From assembly GCF_008386395.1 (NCBI RefSeq), contig NZ_CP043761.1:1364001-1428000 (forward strand): a DNA stretch of 64,000 nucleotides, given 5' to 3'. Below the pieces are notes generated by a model, which was given only the letters and a program-made list of their open reading frames with translations, was not told the origin of the DNA and ran no database searches. The position numbers were made by a program, and so were the translations under genes. This stretch comes from Paenibacillus sp. 37 (GTDB taxonomy: Bacteria; Bacillota; Bacilli; Paenibacillales; Paenibacillaceae). Shown here piece after piece: positions 1 through 10,305 of the stretch (the first letter of the stretch is position 1; each line of letters begins with the position of its first letter).

Positions 1-1
1 T

Positions 2-208
2 ATTGGACGTCGCTTCGGGTTATGGATGTTGTTACTCGCTGTGTTGACAGGGGTGTCGCGTGTATATGTTGGTGTGCATTATCCAGGAGATATTCTGGGA
101 GGATTCATGCTCGGAAGTCTGTTTAGTGTGGTTCTGATTACAACCCGCAATTATACCAAGTCGATTCCCGACTTCTTCATTAACATACACCGACGTGTTT
201 TTCGTTAG
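2..208 (+). CDS. PAP2-family phosphatase, C-terminal fragment
   Basis: Only the last 68 codons are inside the window; the frame is open to the left edge. The visible part carries the third PAP2 signature, [16 protein letters not shown], where the His and Asp belong to the phosphatase active site, followed by a hydrophobic segment and a short basic tail. Family members are membrane lipid phosphatases such as undecaprenyl-diphosphate phosphatase or phosphatidylglycerophosphatase; which one cannot be told from this fragment. A terminator follows about 50 bases after the stop. Confidence 0.85.
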   Translation: MGRRFGLWMLLLAVLTGVSRVYVGVHYPGDILGGFMLGSLFSVVLITTRNYTKSIPDFFINIHRRVFR

Positions 209-257
209 CGATTGAAAGAAATGTCTAGTGAATTGATGGTAGTTATTATTAATGAAA

Positions 258-305
258 GAAGCCTCATATCTCTGGTTCTGCCAAAGATGGGAGGCTTTTT
301 TTTGC
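258..305 (+). terminator. Rho-independent terminator after PAP2 gene
   Basis: Short stem GCCTC/GAGGC with a long loop, followed by a run of eight T. It separates the PAP2 gene from the chemotaxis receptor gene. Confidence 0.7.
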
Positions 306-428
306 TTTATTTTCGAAGTTACATGAAATTTCTAGAAATTGAATTCTAACATCTACAATTCATGACTAGAGGTGACGATATATTATTCATATGCATTAGT
401 TTATGCGCTAAGTTGAGGAGTGGGACAC

Positions 429-2165
429 ATGGAAGACACGCGGGGGAATAAGTTGGGGATATTCAAGTTAACGATTCGAGGCAAGTTACTGACTGGTTTT
501 TTAATCGTGGTGGCTCTGCTGGTTGTTGTAAGCGTCTATGCGTTAGTCCAGATCCATCAAATGTCAAACAAAGCTAATGATGTGGATCAGACCTGGATGC
601 CGAGTGTAAGCCTCTTGGGCTTGATGAATGGTGACGTATCAGACGTAGAACGATTGGCGCTGGCGATTATCGTTGAACAAAACGAAGAAGAAAACGTCAA
701 GGTGAATGAAGCGTTAAAGTTGCTCCTCACGAAGATTGAAGATGAGCGTAAACAGTTGCTAACGTTCATTGAGAGCAATGATGAAGCGATGAAGCTCTAC
801 AATGATTTCAGTACGAATTATGATGCTTATGTGGAGAAAATGCCAGCATTCATAGAATTCGGTATTGCAAATAACTATGAAGAAGCAAGTAGACTGCACA
901 CTGAAGCCTATCCAATGTGGTACACAGCAAACGACTCTATCACCAAGTTAATCACTTTAGGTAATGAAGGATCGCAAGCCGCAACGGGTGAGTCTGTCGT
1001 GATGGCGGAGAATACATTTAATGTGATTTTGGCAGTGACGATTTTTGCCTTCCTGGTCGCGATATTCATTGCATTCTTCATTGCAAGCATCATCTCACGT
1101 CCAATCAAAAAGATGAATGAAGCGGCCATGGCTATTGCCAATGGTGATCTCACGGGTGAGACGATTGTGCTCAAGAACAAAGACGAATTGGGAATGCTGG
1201 CGGCTTCCTTCAATACCATGAGTGGCAATTTGCGCTCCATGATTGAATCAGTATCAATGACTTCGGAACAGGTAGCGGCTTCATCGGAGGAGCTTCTTGC
1301 AAGTGCAGAGCAAAATACTCAAGCCTCGGAACAGATTTCCCAAACGGTTGAGGAACTGGCTGTAGGCACGTCGGATCAGGTGGATATTGTGAAGCGCTCT
1401 TCACAGGCAATGAATGAGATGGCTCTCGGATCAGAGCAGATTGCCGAGCTTGCTCAGAGTGTATCCGTATCTGCTGTAGATGCGGCGAATCAATCTTCCG
1501 AAGGAAATATGATTATTCAGCAAGCGGTTGAACAGATGGGTTCTGTTCGAAATTCCATTGCTTCGCTTACAGAATTGGTTACAGGGCTGGGGGAACGTTC
1601 AGCAGAGATTGGTACCATCACCGAGGTAATCAACAACATTGCCCGGCAGACCAATCTGCTTGCACTGAATGCAGCCATTGAAGCCGCACGAGCAGGAGAG
1701 CATGGACGTGGTTTCGCCGTAGTTGCGGGAGAAGTGCGGAAGCTCGCTGAGGAATCTTCTACATCTGCGCAACGAATTACGGATCTGGTTCAATTGATTC
1801 AGAAAGATACGGATCATGCTGTTCAGGCAGTCAAAGTGAACAGCAGTGAGACAGAAGCAGGAATCGAGATGGTTACTGCGGCAGGACAAGCGTTTGAGCA
1901 GATCTCGGATGCGGTCAACAAAGTTGCGGGTGAAATCCAGGAAGTGTCTGCAGGTTCAGAGGAAATGTCGGCGAGTACAACTGAGGTTGTAGGATATGTA
2001 AGTCAAATTTCCAACATTGCTGGAGAGGCAGCGGGCGGGGTTCATAATGTATCTGCCGCAACTCAGCAGCAGTTGGCTTCGATGGAAGAGATTGCTTCAT
2101 CCGCAGGTTCATTATCCAAAATGGCCGAAGAACTGCAGGAGCAGATTAACAAGTTCAAAGTGTAA
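429..2165 (+). CDS. Methyl-accepting chemotaxis protein
   Basis: A transmembrane chemoreceptor of about 578 residues. Domains in order: N-terminal TM helix (about 12-34), an extracytoplasmic helical sensor of the 4HB_MCP kind (about 35-185), a second TM helix (about 190-215), a HAMP linker, and a long cytoplasmic coiled-coil signalling domain. The highly conserved hairpin tip is visible ([19 protein letters not shown], then [16 protein letters not shown]), which contacts CheA and CheW. No C-terminal CheR-binding pentapeptide is seen. The start at 429 is chosen because GAGGAG at 415-420 lies 8 bases upstream; the in-frame ATG at 420 overlaps that ribosome binding site. It is a single-gene unit between two terminators. 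The ligand is unknown, although the next genes are cellulases. Confidence 0.95.
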   Translation: MEDTRGNKLGIFKLTIRGKLLTGFLIVVALLVVVSVYALVQIHQMSNKANDVDQTWMPSVSLLGLMNGDVSDVERLALAIIVEQNEEENVKVNEALKLLLTKIEDERKQLLTFIESNDEAMKLYNDFSTNYDAYVEKMPAFIEFGIANNYEEASRLHTEAYPMWYTANDSITKLITLGNEGSQAATGESVVMAENTFNVILAVTIFAFLVAIFIAFFIASIISRPIKKMNEAAMAIANGDLTGETIVLKNKDELGMLAASFNTMSGNLRSMIESVSMTSEQVAASSEELLASAEQNTQASEQISQTVEELAVGTSDQVDIVKRSSQAMNEMALGSEQIAELAQSVSVSAVDAANQSSEGNMIIQQAVEQMGSVRNSIASLTELVTGLGERSAEIGTITEVINNIARQTNLLALNAAIEAARAGEHGRGFAVVAGEVRKLAEESSTSAQRITDLVQLIQKDTDHAVQAVKVNSSETEAGIEMVTAAGQAFEQISDAVNKVAGEIQEVSAGSEEMSASTTEVVGYVSQISNIAGEAAGGVHNVSAATQQQLASMEEIASSAGSLSKMAEELQEQINKFKV

Positions 2166-2262
2166 CCAATAAGATGTTCTGACACCTAAGGTGTACAGAA
2201 ACATACTGATGAGATGGTCAGAATACCACTCGATCTGTGGTTTCGATTACAGCAAGGGCGAG

Positions 2263-2309
2263 AAGCTGTTTCTCTAACGCGCATATGCGTTAGAGAAACA
2301 GCTTTTTTT
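2263..2309 (+). terminator. Strong terminator after MCP gene
   Basis: Perfect 18-bp stem (2263-2280 with 2287-2304), 6-base loop GCATAT, and a T-run on the + strand. The left arm begins with only two A's, so it works best for the MCP gene. Confidence 0.9.
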
Positions 2310-2500
2310 GTCGCATGACGCAGAGCAGGTCACAACAATGTTATTTCAGAAGTCACCAACGCTTATATAGCTGGTGAAACAAACGGCTATAATGGTAATT
2401 AATGGTGGAACTTACACTCAAATACACCATGGGGAGGAGAGATATAAACTTGCAGTCCAGAGTAATGCATACGGAATATTGATGAAGAGGAGATGAATAG

Positions 2501-5500
2501 TTGAACATGAAGGGGAGCTGGTGGAGACGAGTCGCTATGATCGCGTTATCGGCAGGACTACTGGCAGGAAGTTTATCGATGGGCACAGGAATTCGTAAGG
2601 CGGATGCGGCCGCCGGAAATCAGAACTATGCTGAAGCACTGCAAAAGGCCATTTATTTCTATGAGGCACAGCGTTCGGGTCCGTTGCCAGCCAGTAATCG
2701 GGTCGAATGGCGCGGTGATTCGGGCATGCAGGATGGAGCTGATGTAGGCGTTGATCTGACCGGAGGATGGTATGATGCCGGAGATCATGTGAAGTTTGGT
2801 TTTCCGATGGCTGCTTCCGCAACGATGCTCGCCTGGTCTGTCGTGGAATACAGTGACGGATATGATCAGGCCGGACAACTGGAGGAGATCAAGGATAATA
2901 TCCGATGGGCGACCGACTATTTTATGAAAGCGCATACGAAACCAAATGAATTATGGGGACAAGTGGGGGCAGGCAATACCGACCATGCCTGGTGGGGACC
3001 CGCAGAAGTTATGCAGATGAACCGTCCTTCGTTCAAGATTGATGCTTCATGCCCGGGCAGTGATCTGGCGGCAGAAACAGCTGCAGCGCTGGCAGCGTCA
3101 TCGATTGTATTTGCAGATGATGATCCGGCATATTCGGCCAGACTGCTTCAACATGCCAAAGAGCTGTACAACTTTGCAGATACGTATCGTGGGGAATACA
3201 CCGATTGTATCACGGATGCCGCAGCGTTCTATAACTCGTGGACAGGATACGAAGACGAGCTGGCATGGGGTGGCGCATGGCTTTATTTAGCTACTAATGA
3301 TAGCGCTTACTTGTCCAAAGCCATTGCAGCTACGGACCGTTGGTCTTCTAGCGGAGGCTCAGCCAATTGGCCGTATACCTGGACACAAGGTTGGGACAGT
3401 AAACATTATGGTGCCCAGATCCTGCTTGCCCGAATTACATCCAGTTTGAACATGCCGGAGGCGACGAGATTTATTCAGTCGACTGAGCGTAATCTGGATT
3501 ATTGGACGGTTGGAGTCAATGGGACACGAGTCAAGTATACGCCAGGAGGTCTGGCGTGGCTGGATCAGTGGGGCTCGCTCCGATATGCAGCGAATGCATC
3601 CTTTATTTCTTTTGTATACTCCGACTGGGTCAGTGATCCTGTGAAAAAGTCAAGATATCAGGATTTTGCTGTCTCACAGATGAATTATATTCTGGGCGAT
3701 AATCCGCGTCAGAGCAGTTATGTGGTCGGATATGGGCAAAATGCACCTCAACATCCGCATCATCGGACCGCTCACGGTTCATGGCTGAATAACGAAGATA
3801 TCCCGGCTAACCATCGCCACATTCTGTATGGTGCCATGGTCGGTGGCCCGGATGCATCGGATGGATATACCGATGATATCGGGGATTACGTGAGTAATGA
3901 GGTCGCAACCGATTACAATGCTGGTTTTACCGGCGCACTGGCAAAGATGAATTTGCTATTTGGTCAGAATCATCAGCCCCTTGCGAACTTCCCTGCACCT
4001 GAGGTGAAGGGAGATGAGTTCTTTGTGGAGGCTGCGATCAAATCATCAGGTGCCAATTATACGGAAATCAGAGCACAGCTTAATAATCGTTCCGCTTGGC
4101 CTGCCCGAATGGGAGATCAACTGTCTTTTAAGTATTTCCTGGATTTGAGTGAAGTGTATGCTGCCGGACGTACGGTATCGGACGTGCAAGTGACAACCTC
4201 CTATACGGAGGGAGCGACGGTATCCCAACCCGTTGTGGTGAATGCAGCCCAGCATATCTATGCGATTACGGCGAACTTCGGTAATACGAAGATCTATCCA
4301 GGTGGGGAAGGGAATTATCGTAAAGAAGTACAGTTCCGCATTACAGGCCCACAGGGTGCATGGAATGCCAGCAATGATCATTCGTTCCAGACGCTGACCA
4401 CAGGCACTCCTGTGAAGAGCACATACCTTCCAGTCTATGATGCAGGGGTGAAGGTGTATGGACAAGAACCTGGTGTTACACCAGTCACGGTTCCAGGCGC
4501 ACCTGCTGGCGTGCAGGCTGTAGGGGGAAGCAGTCAGGTTAACCTGACTTGGGCCGCTGTATCCGGGGCCGAATCGTATACGGTGAAACGTTCCGAGGTG
4601 AGTGGAGGACCATATACAACTGTTGCGACAGGGGTTAATGGATTGACCTACACAAACACGGGACTGACCAACGGGACGACTTATTATTATGTAGTGACTG
4701 CTGTGAATTCAGCAGGGGAATCATCGGGTTCTGTGCAGGTGTCGGCTACCCCGCAAGCAGCTTCGACGGTGCCGGGAGCACTGACTTTAAGTGGGATAGC
4801 TGGTAATGCGCAGTCGGTCCTGACTTGGACAGCAGCCTCGGGCGCTACTAGCTATAAGGTACAACGTTCGGTGGCAGGTGGGACGTATGCAGATGTGGCA
4901 ACCGGATTGTCCGTGTTGACTTACACCGATACAACAGCGCTGAATGGCACCACGTACAATTACCGGATTGCAGCCATGAATGCGAACGGACAGACACTGT
5001 CCAATGTCCTGGCACTGACGCCTTCTGCACCTCCGGTGACGAACGGTACACTCGAAGTGCAGTACCGCAGCGGAGGGTCCGGGAATTCAAGTAATGCGGT
5101 GACTCCGCAGTTCAACGTTAAGAATACCGGATCACAGGCGATTGATCTCAGTACCGTGAAGATCCGATATTATTTCACCAAGGATGGTGCGGATCAAATG
5201 ACCTTCTGGTGTGATTATGCCGAGATGGGCACGGCCAATGTTGAAGGTACATTTGTCGCAGTGAATCCGGCGAAGGGTACCGCAGATACGTATCTGGAGA
5301 TTAGCTTCAAGTCGGGAGCAGGCAGTTTGGCCGCTGGAGCAGAGACCGGCGTGATTCAGGCACGCTTTTCCAAAAATAACTGGAGCAATTTCGATCTAAG
5401 TAATGATTATTCCTATGATGCTTCCAAGACGGCTTTTGCCGCATGGAACAAGGTAACCGGGTATCAGGGAAACACCAAAGTATGGGGCTTGGAGCCGTAA
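2501..5500 (+). CDS. GH9 cellulase (GH9-CBM3c-Fn3-Fn3-CBM3), secreted
   Basis: Secreted processive endo-beta-1,4-glucanase of 999 residues. A signal peptide ends near residue 37 (ADAAA). The GH9 catalytic domain (about 40-485) has the DAGDH motif (D92, D95), HPHHR at 418-422, and the acid Glu467 in the context DYVSNEVATDY. A CBM3c-like module (about 495-650) follows directly, as in 'theme B' GH9 enzymes where it feeds a single cellulose chain to the active site. Then come two Fn3 modules (about 664-755 and 757-843) and a C-terminal CBM3 (848-999) for binding crystalline cellulose. There is no dockerin or SLH module, so the enzyme is probably free. The TTG start has AAGAGGAG 8 bases upstream; an ATG two codons later would be too far. 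The GH48 gene follows after 86 bases, so the two are probably co-transcribed. Confidence 0.96.
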   Translation: MNMKGSWWRRVAMIALSAGLLAGSLSMGTGIRKADAAAGNQNYAEALQKAIYFYEAQRSGPLPASNRVEWRGDSGMQDGADVGVDLTGGWYDAGDHVKFGFPMAASATMLAWSVVEYSDGYDQAGQLEEIKDNIRWATDYFMKAHTKPNELWGQVGAGNTDHAWWGPAEVMQMNRPSFKIDASCPGSDLAAETAAALAASSIVFADDDPAYSARLLQHAKELYNFADTYRGEYTDCITDAAAFYNSWTGYEDELAWGGAWLYLATNDSAYLSKAIAATDRWSSSGGSANWPYTWTQGWDSKHYGAQILLARITSSLNMPEATRFIQSTERNLDYWTVGVNGTRVKYTPGGLAWLDQWGSLRYAANASFISFVYSDWVSDPVKKSRYQDFAVSQMNYILGDNPRQSSYVVGYGQNAPQHPHHRTAHGSWLNNEDIPANHRHILYGAMVGGPDASDGYTDDIGDYVSNEVATDYNAGFTGALAKMNLLFGQNHQPLANFPAPEVKGDEFFVEAAIKSSGANYTEIRAQLNNRSAWPARMGDQLSFKYFLDLSEVYAAGRTVSDVQVTTSYTEGATVSQPVVVNAAQHIYAITANFGNTKIYPGGEGNYRKEVQFRITGPQGAWNASNDHSFQTLTTGTPVKSTYLPVYDAGVKVYGQEPGVTPVTVPGAPAGVQAVGGSSQVNLTWAAVSGAESYTVKRSEVSGGPYTTVATGVNGLTYTNTGLTNGTTYYYVVTAVNSAGESSGSVQVSATPQAASTVPGALTLSGIAGNAQSVLTWTAASGATSYKVQRSVAGGTYADVATGLSVLTYTDTTALNGTTYNYRIAAMNANGQTLSNVLALTPSAPPVTNGTLEVQYRSGGSGNSSNAVTPQFNVKNTGSQAIDLSTVKIRYYFTKDGADQMTFWCDYAEMGTANVEGTFVAVNPAKGTADTYLEISFKSGAGSLAAGAETGVIQARFSKNNWSNFDLSNDYSYDASKTAFAAWNKVTGYQGNTKVWGLEP

Positions 5501-5586
5501 CTGGCTGAATCATCAGCCAAAGAGCAGCATGGGCAGACCAACAGCACTTATATTCAATTTCCATTATTCCAGGGAGGTATATATTC

Positions 5587-8500
5587 ATGTTGAAATCAGC
5601 TGCGAAAAAAAGTTTAACAGCCATGCTGGCGGGAACCGTCATGTTGACCGGATACACCGGACTCTGGGCAGGGCCGCAAACAGCACATGCCGCAGATCAG
5701 GCCATTGAGATTCAGGCAGACAGCATTAATGAAGTTCGGTTTTTGCAATTATATGATCAGTTGAAAGATCCGGCGAACGGATATTTTTCGCCAGAGGGTC
5801 TACCGTATCATTCCATTGAGACACTGTTGAGTGAGGCCCCAGATTATGGTCATATGACGACGTCCGAGGCATACAGTTACTGGCTGTGGTTGGAAACCAT
5901 GTATGGCCACTACACGGGAGATTGGTCCCAATTGGAAGCAGCTTGGGACAGTATGGAGAAATACATTATCCCGGTCAACGAAGGTGACGGCAAGGAAGAG
6001 CAGCCTACGATGAGCTCATATAACCCGAACAGTCCTGCTACGTATGCAGCGGAAAAACCTTTCCCTGATCAATATCCATCGCAACTTAATGGTCAGTATG
6101 CAGCGGGTAAAGACCCAATTGATGCTGAACTGAAGGCGACCTATGGTAACAATCAGACCTATCTCATGCACTGGCTGGTCGATGTGGATGACTGGTATGG
6201 GTATGGCAACCTGTTGAATCCATCACATACGGCTACCTATGTGAACACGTTCCAGCGTGGGGAGCAGGAGTCTGTGTGGGAAGCCATTCCGCATCCATCC
6301 CAGGATGATAAATCTTTTGGTAAGGCAAACGAAGGTTTCATGAGCTTGTTCACCAAGGAAACGCAGGTACCGTCAGCACAATGGCGTTACACTAACGCAA
6401 CGGATGCCGATGCCCGTGCTGTACAGGTACTATATTGGGCGAAGGAGATGGGATACAACAATCCGGAATATCTGGATAAAGCGAAGAAGATGGGGGACTA
6501 TCTGCGCTATGGCATGTATGATAAATACTTCCAGAAAATTGGAAGTGCAAAGAGCGGTACACCAACTCCGGGTACAGGAAAGGATTCCAACATGTATCTC
6601 ATGGCTTGGTATACGTCTTGGGGCGGTGGATTGGGTCAAGGTGGGGATTGGGCTTGGCGCATTGGAGCGAGCCATACCCATCAGGCTTATCAAAACCCGG
6701 TTGCAGCGTATGCTTTGTCTGATCCGGCAGGCGGCCTGATTCCGAAATCAGCAACAGCGAAGGCAGATTGGAATGCTACGCTGAAACGTCAGTTGGAATT
6801 CTACACTTGGCTACAATCTCATGAAGGAGCTATCGGCGGGGGAGCAACGAACAGTCTGGATGGTTCCTACAAAGCCTATCCGGCAGGCGTAAGTACATTC
6901 TACGACATGGCTTATCAGGAGGCACCTGTATATCGTGATCCGGATTCCAACACCTGGTTTGGATTCCAGGCATGGCCGCTGGAGCGTGTAGCCGAGATGT
7001 ACTATATTCTTGCGGAGAGCGGTGATTTGACCTCTGAGAACTTCCAGATGGCCAAGAAGGTAATCACGAAGTGGATCGACTGGAGTAAGGATTATGTATT
7101 TGTAGGTGAGCGTCCGGTGACGGATGCGCAAGGTTATTATCTGAATGCGGCTGGACAGCGCATTGTAGGTGGAACTAATGTTCAGGTAGCAACAACGCCG
7201 GCGCCGGGAGAGTTCTGGATTCCGGGTGGTCAGGAATGGCAGGGTCAACCGGACAAATGGAATGGATTCAGTTCGTTCACGGAAAATCCGAACTTCCGTG
7301 TAACGACCAAAGATCCAGTGCAGGACACAGGAGTTCTGGGAAGTTACGTTAAAGCTCTGACCTTCTTCGCAGCGGGAACACAGGCAGAGAACGGCACACT
7401 TAGCGCGGAAGGCCAAGAAGCCAAGGATTTGGCCGAGGCTCTGCTGGATACAGCTTGGGATTACAATGATGGTGTGGGGATTGTTACGGAAGAAGAGCGT
7501 AAAGACTACTTCCGCTTCTTTGCCAAAGAGATCTATATCCCGGCGAACTGGTCTGGAACCTTTGGTCAAGGCAATACGATTCCAGGTACAGCAGGTGTAC
7601 CTTCCGATCCGGCGAAAGGTGGCAATGGCGTATACATTGGATACTCCGATCTGCGTCCGGCCATCAAGCAAGATCCGGCATGGGCTTACCTGGATAATCT
7701 GTACAAAACGTCATACAACACAACCACGAAACAGTGGGAAAACGGTGCACCTACCTTTACGTATCACCGGTTCTGGTCACAGGTGGATATGGCTACAGCG
7801 TACGGTGAGTATGATCGTCTCCTCGGAGATTCGGATAGTCCGGAAGTGGAAGTACCCGCTGCTCCTGCTGGCGTAACAGCAACTGGAGGAAGTGAGCAAG
7901 TGGTTCTGAATTGGAACGCAGCCGCTGGTGCAGCCTCGTATACCGTGAAACGTGCAGAGGTTAATGGTGGTCCTTATACGTCTGTAGCGACAGGGGTCAC
8001 AGGATCAACATTCACGGATACAGGCTTGACCAACGGCACAACGTATTATTATGTCATCACTGCGGTGAATGCCGTAGGTGAGTCTGCACCGTCGACACAG
8101 GCATCTGCAACACCACTCGCAGGTATCGTTGTGCCAGGCGTATTCAACCTTACTGGAACGGCTGGCGATGCCCAGGCGGTACTGACATGGACTGCATCAA
8201 CTGGAGCATCAAGTTATAAGGTACAACGTTCGGTAGGTACCGGGGCATATGCTGATCTGGCGACAGGTTTGACCGCACTAACGTATACCGATGCTACAGC
8301 GGTGAATGGTACGGCTTATAATTATAGAGTCGTAGCCGTTAATACGAGTGGTCAGACGAATTCAAATGTATTGGTGTTGACACCATTAGCACCTCCAATC
8401 ACAACGGGAACGCTTGAAGTACAGTACCGTAATGGTAGTTCAGGAACTTCGGTCAATGCGATTACCCCACAATTTAATGTGAAGAATACAGGTACAACTG

Positions 8501-8862
8501 CTGTGGACTTGAGCAAAGTGAAGGTCCGGTATTATTTCACCAAGGATAGTGCCGCTGATCTGAGTTTCTGGTGTGATTATGCACAGATTGGCAGTGGTAA
8601 TGTAGAAGGACATTTTGTTTCGATAGATCCGGCCAAGGGCACGGCAGATACGTATCTGGAGATTGAATTCAAAGCAGGTGCCGGCAGTTTGGCCGCAGGT
8701 GCCGAAACCGGAATCATCCAGGGACGTTTCTCGAAAAACAACTGGACGAATTTTGATCAAACGAATGATTATTCCTTTGATTCCACCCAAACGGCCTTCA
8801 GTGCCTGGACAAAAGTGACAGCTTATCAGGATGGCGCAAAGGTATGGGGAATTGAACCTTAA
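5587..8862 (+). CDS. GH48 reducing-end cellobiohydrolase (GH48-Fn3-Fn3-CBM3)
   Basis: Secreted exo-cellulase of 1091 residues. It has a signal peptide (cleavage near AHAADQ, about residue 36), a GH48 catalytic domain (about 40-745), two Fn3 modules (about 754-935) and a CBM3 (939-1091). The conserved TTSEAYSYW segment is present; its Glu94 corresponds to the catalytic acid of GH48. GH48 enzymes attack crystalline cellulose processively from reducing ends and act in synergy with GH9 endoglucanases, matching its position just downstream of the GH9 gene. The Fn3-Fn3-CBM3 tail is very similar to that of the GH9 protein, which points to module duplication or gene conversion. The start has AGGGAGG about 9 bases upstream. 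A terminator follows. Confidence 0.96.
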   Translation: MLKSAAKKSLTAMLAGTVMLTGYTGLWAGPQTAHAADQAIEIQADSINEVRFLQLYDQLKDPANGYFSPEGLPYHSIETLLSEAPDYGHMTTSEAYSYWLWLETMYGHYTGDWSQLEAAWDSMEKYIIPVNEGDGKEEQPTMSSYNPNSPATYAAEKPFPDQYPSQLNGQYAAGKDPIDAELKATYGNNQTYLMHWLVDVDDWYGYGNLLNPSHTATYVNTFQRGEQESVWEAIPHPSQDDKSFGKANEGFMSLFTKETQVPSAQWRYTNATDADARAVQVLYWAKEMGYNNPEYLDKAKKMGDYLRYGMYDKYFQKIGSAKSGTPTPGTGKDSNMYLMAWYTSWGGGLGQGGDWAWRIGASHTHQAYQNPVAAYALSDPAGGLIPKSATAKADWNATLKRQLEFYTWLQSHEGAIGGGATNSLDGSYKAYPAGVSTFYDMAYQEAPVYRDPDSNTWFGFQAWPLERVAEMYYILAESGDLTSENFQMAKKVITKWIDWSKDYVFVGERPVTDAQGYYLNAAGQRIVGGTNVQVATTPAPGEFWIPGGQEWQGQPDKWNGFSSFTENPNFRVTTKDPVQDTGVLGSYVKALTFFAAGTQAENGTLSAEGQEAKDLAEALLDTAWDYNDGVGIVTEEERKDYFRFFAKEIYIPANWSGTFGQGNTIPGTAGVPSDPAKGGNGVYIGYSDLRPAIKQDPAWAYLDNLYKTSYNTTTKQWENGAPTFTYHRFWSQVDMATAYGEYDRLLGDSDSPEVEVPAAPAGVTATGGSEQVVLNWNAAAGAASYTVKRAEVNGGPYTSVATGVTGSTFTDTGLTNGTTYYYVITAVNAVGESAPSTQASATPLAGIVVPGVFNLTGTAGDAQAVLTWTASTGASSYKVQRSVGTGAYADLATGLTALTYTDATAVNGTAYNYRVVAVNTSGQTNSNVLVLTPLAPPITTGTLEVQYRNGSSGTSVNAITPQFNVKNTGTTAVDLSKVKVRYYFTKDSAADLSFWCDYAQIGSGNVEGHFVSIDPAKGTADTYLEIEFKAGAGSLAAGAETGIIQGRFSKNNWTNFDQTNDYSFDSTQTAFSAWTKVTAYQDGAKVWGIEP

Positions 8863-8909
8863 ATGAGTTGATCGACCAGCTGTAGAGTGATGTTACTCAT
8901 CATACAGGT

Positions 8910-8945
8910 TAAGCCGGGGAGAAATCCCTGGCTTTTCTTTTTTTT
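8910..8945 (+). terminator. Terminator of cellulase operon
   Basis: Stem AAGCCGGGGA / TCCCTGGCTT with one wobble pair and a GAAA-type loop, followed by a T-rich tract. Confidence 0.85.
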
Positions 8946-9390
8946 ATGGAAAAGTAAAAATGAAATACGAAATAATCAAACGGACACTGCTGATAAATCG
9001 ATCCGTATCGAGGCTGGAGGCCAAAATGTGAATTTGGGGAACGGTAATCGGCAAATGAATCATAGTAATGTTTACCATATTTGATATTTTAAACATTAAA
9101 ATCTAGGCCATATGGCATATACCCTGAATGAGAAACGACCTAACTCTTTTATCACGGTAAAATGAAGCATATCAAATAGTTACAATAATTTAACCTTTCA
9201 AAAAGAAGGGATCAGCAGTGAATTTTTCCAGCAGGTTATGGACACACCCTAATACTTAGTGCTCAAGTTCGCCTATATCAATACAGGACTTTCGACTGAT
9301 GAACGTTATGGATAGCCCGTTTACAATGGGGCAAGCCCGGGAGAACCAAGCCAGGTTAAAATTCTGTAACATCAGGGGGAACTCGACATC
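8946..9390 (+). other. 445-bp non-coding stretch, possible long leader of wall hydrolase gene
   Basis: No convincing protein gene. The first half is AT-rich. The second half (about 9200-9380) is more balanced in composition and ends in the ribosome binding site CAGGGGGAAC of the NlpC/P60 gene, so it could be a long 5' untranslated leader. NlpC/P60 genes of Firmicutes sometimes carry c-di-AMP (ydaO) riboswitches, but I could not align this sequence to that consensus. I leave its function open. Confidence 0.4.
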
Positions 9391-10185
9391 ATGAACTGGA
9401 AAAAAACGATTATTACGGCAAGTGTCACAGCATCGATGCTGATGGGAAGTCTGACAACAGGAGCACTAACGGCACAGGTATCGGCAGCTGCTGTTAACAA
9501 TTCACAAGTAAAAGTAATTTGGGGCGTAAACCTACGCACAACACCTTCTTCTTCTGCAAAGATTGTTCGCATGGTCGCTAAAGGGGAAACGGTAACGGTG
9601 CTTCAGCAATCCGGTTCGGATTGGTATAAGATTAAGGATTCTGCTAACCGGACAGGCTACATATCTTCTTCATCCAAATACACACAAGCGATTAGTGGCG
9701 GCACAAGCGGATCGGGTTCGAATAGTGGTACATCGGTGACCGGCAATGCATCTGTAGAAAAAGTGATTGCAGCGGGAATGAAATATTTGGGAACACCTTA
9801 TGAGTTCGGAGCCAGTCGTAACAGCACAGCTACTTTTGACTGTTCCAGCTTTGTACGTCAAGCCTTCATTGATGCACTTGGCATCAAGCTTCCAGCGGAT
9901 TCCCGCAAACAGGGAGACTATGTAAAAGCCAAGGGTACAGTTCAGACGAACTGGAAAAACCTGAAACGCGGCGATCTGATGTATTTCATGTCATATAAAG
10001 GCAGCTCTGCATCATCGTATTCGGGTGTGAATAAATCTACTGCAACGATTACTCATACAGGGATTTACCTGGGCGACGGCAAGGTATTACATACGTATTC
10101 CAACGCTGGCGGTGGTGTAACAACTAGTGATATCTCCGGCAAACACTGGGAGTATCGCTTCCTGTTTGGTGGCAGTGCGCTGTAG
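9391..10185 (+). CDS. Secreted SH3-NlpC/P60 peptidoglycan endopeptidase
   Basis: A 264-residue exported wall hydrolase. A signal peptide (about 1-33, ending VSAAA) is followed by a bacterial SH3 domain (about 38-100; NLRTTPSSSAKIV), a Gly/Ser linker (about 105-123) and an NlpC/P60 domain (about 124-264). The nucleophile is Cys151 in FDCSSFVRQAF and the catalytic His is H222 in THTGIYLG. NlpC/P60 enzymes cut the D-Glu to diaminopimelate bond in peptidoglycan stem peptides; the SH3 domain usually binds the wall. It is a single-gene unit with a long untranslated stretch upstream and a shared bidirectional terminator downstream. Confidence 0.94.
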   Translation: MNWKKTIITASVTASMLMGSLTTGALTAQVSAAAVNNSQVKVIWGVNLRTTPSSSAKIVRMVAKGETVTVLQQSGSDWYKIKDSANRTGYISSSSKYTQAISGGTSGSGSNSGTSVTGNASVEKVIAAGMKYLGTPYEFGASRNSTATFDCSSFVRQAFIDALGIKLPADSRKQGDYVKAKGTVQTNWKNLKRGDLMYFMSYKGSSASSYSGVNKSTATITHTGIYLGDGKVLHTYSNAGGGVTTSDISGKHWEYRFLFGGSAL

Positions 10186-10233
10186 GTTAGAACAAGAATC
10201 TTCTTAAATAATCCACGCATGTTCATATGCATA

Positions 10234-10281
10234 CAAAACACCTCCCATTCTGCCTTTGACAGGCGAGTAGGAGGTGTTTTG
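10234..10281. terminator. Bidirectional terminator
   Basis: Stem CAAAACACCTCC / GGAGGTGTTTTG with T-runs on both strands, placed between the convergent NlpC/P60 and ArsR-type genes. Confidence 0.88.
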
Positions 10282-10305
10282 GTGTTATTTATTATTTTGA
10301 AGAAC

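Noticed and set aside
6811..7671. 286-codon open frame antisense to the GH48 gene
   Set aside because: It lies wholly inside a well-supported catalytic domain, has no ribosome binding site and encodes a low-quality, Arg/Cys/Ile-rich sequence.
9150..9390. c-di-AMP (ydaO), c-di-GMP or cobalamin riboswitch before the NlpC/P60 gene
   Set aside because: The conserved core segments of these classes could not be placed; kept only as an unexplained leader.
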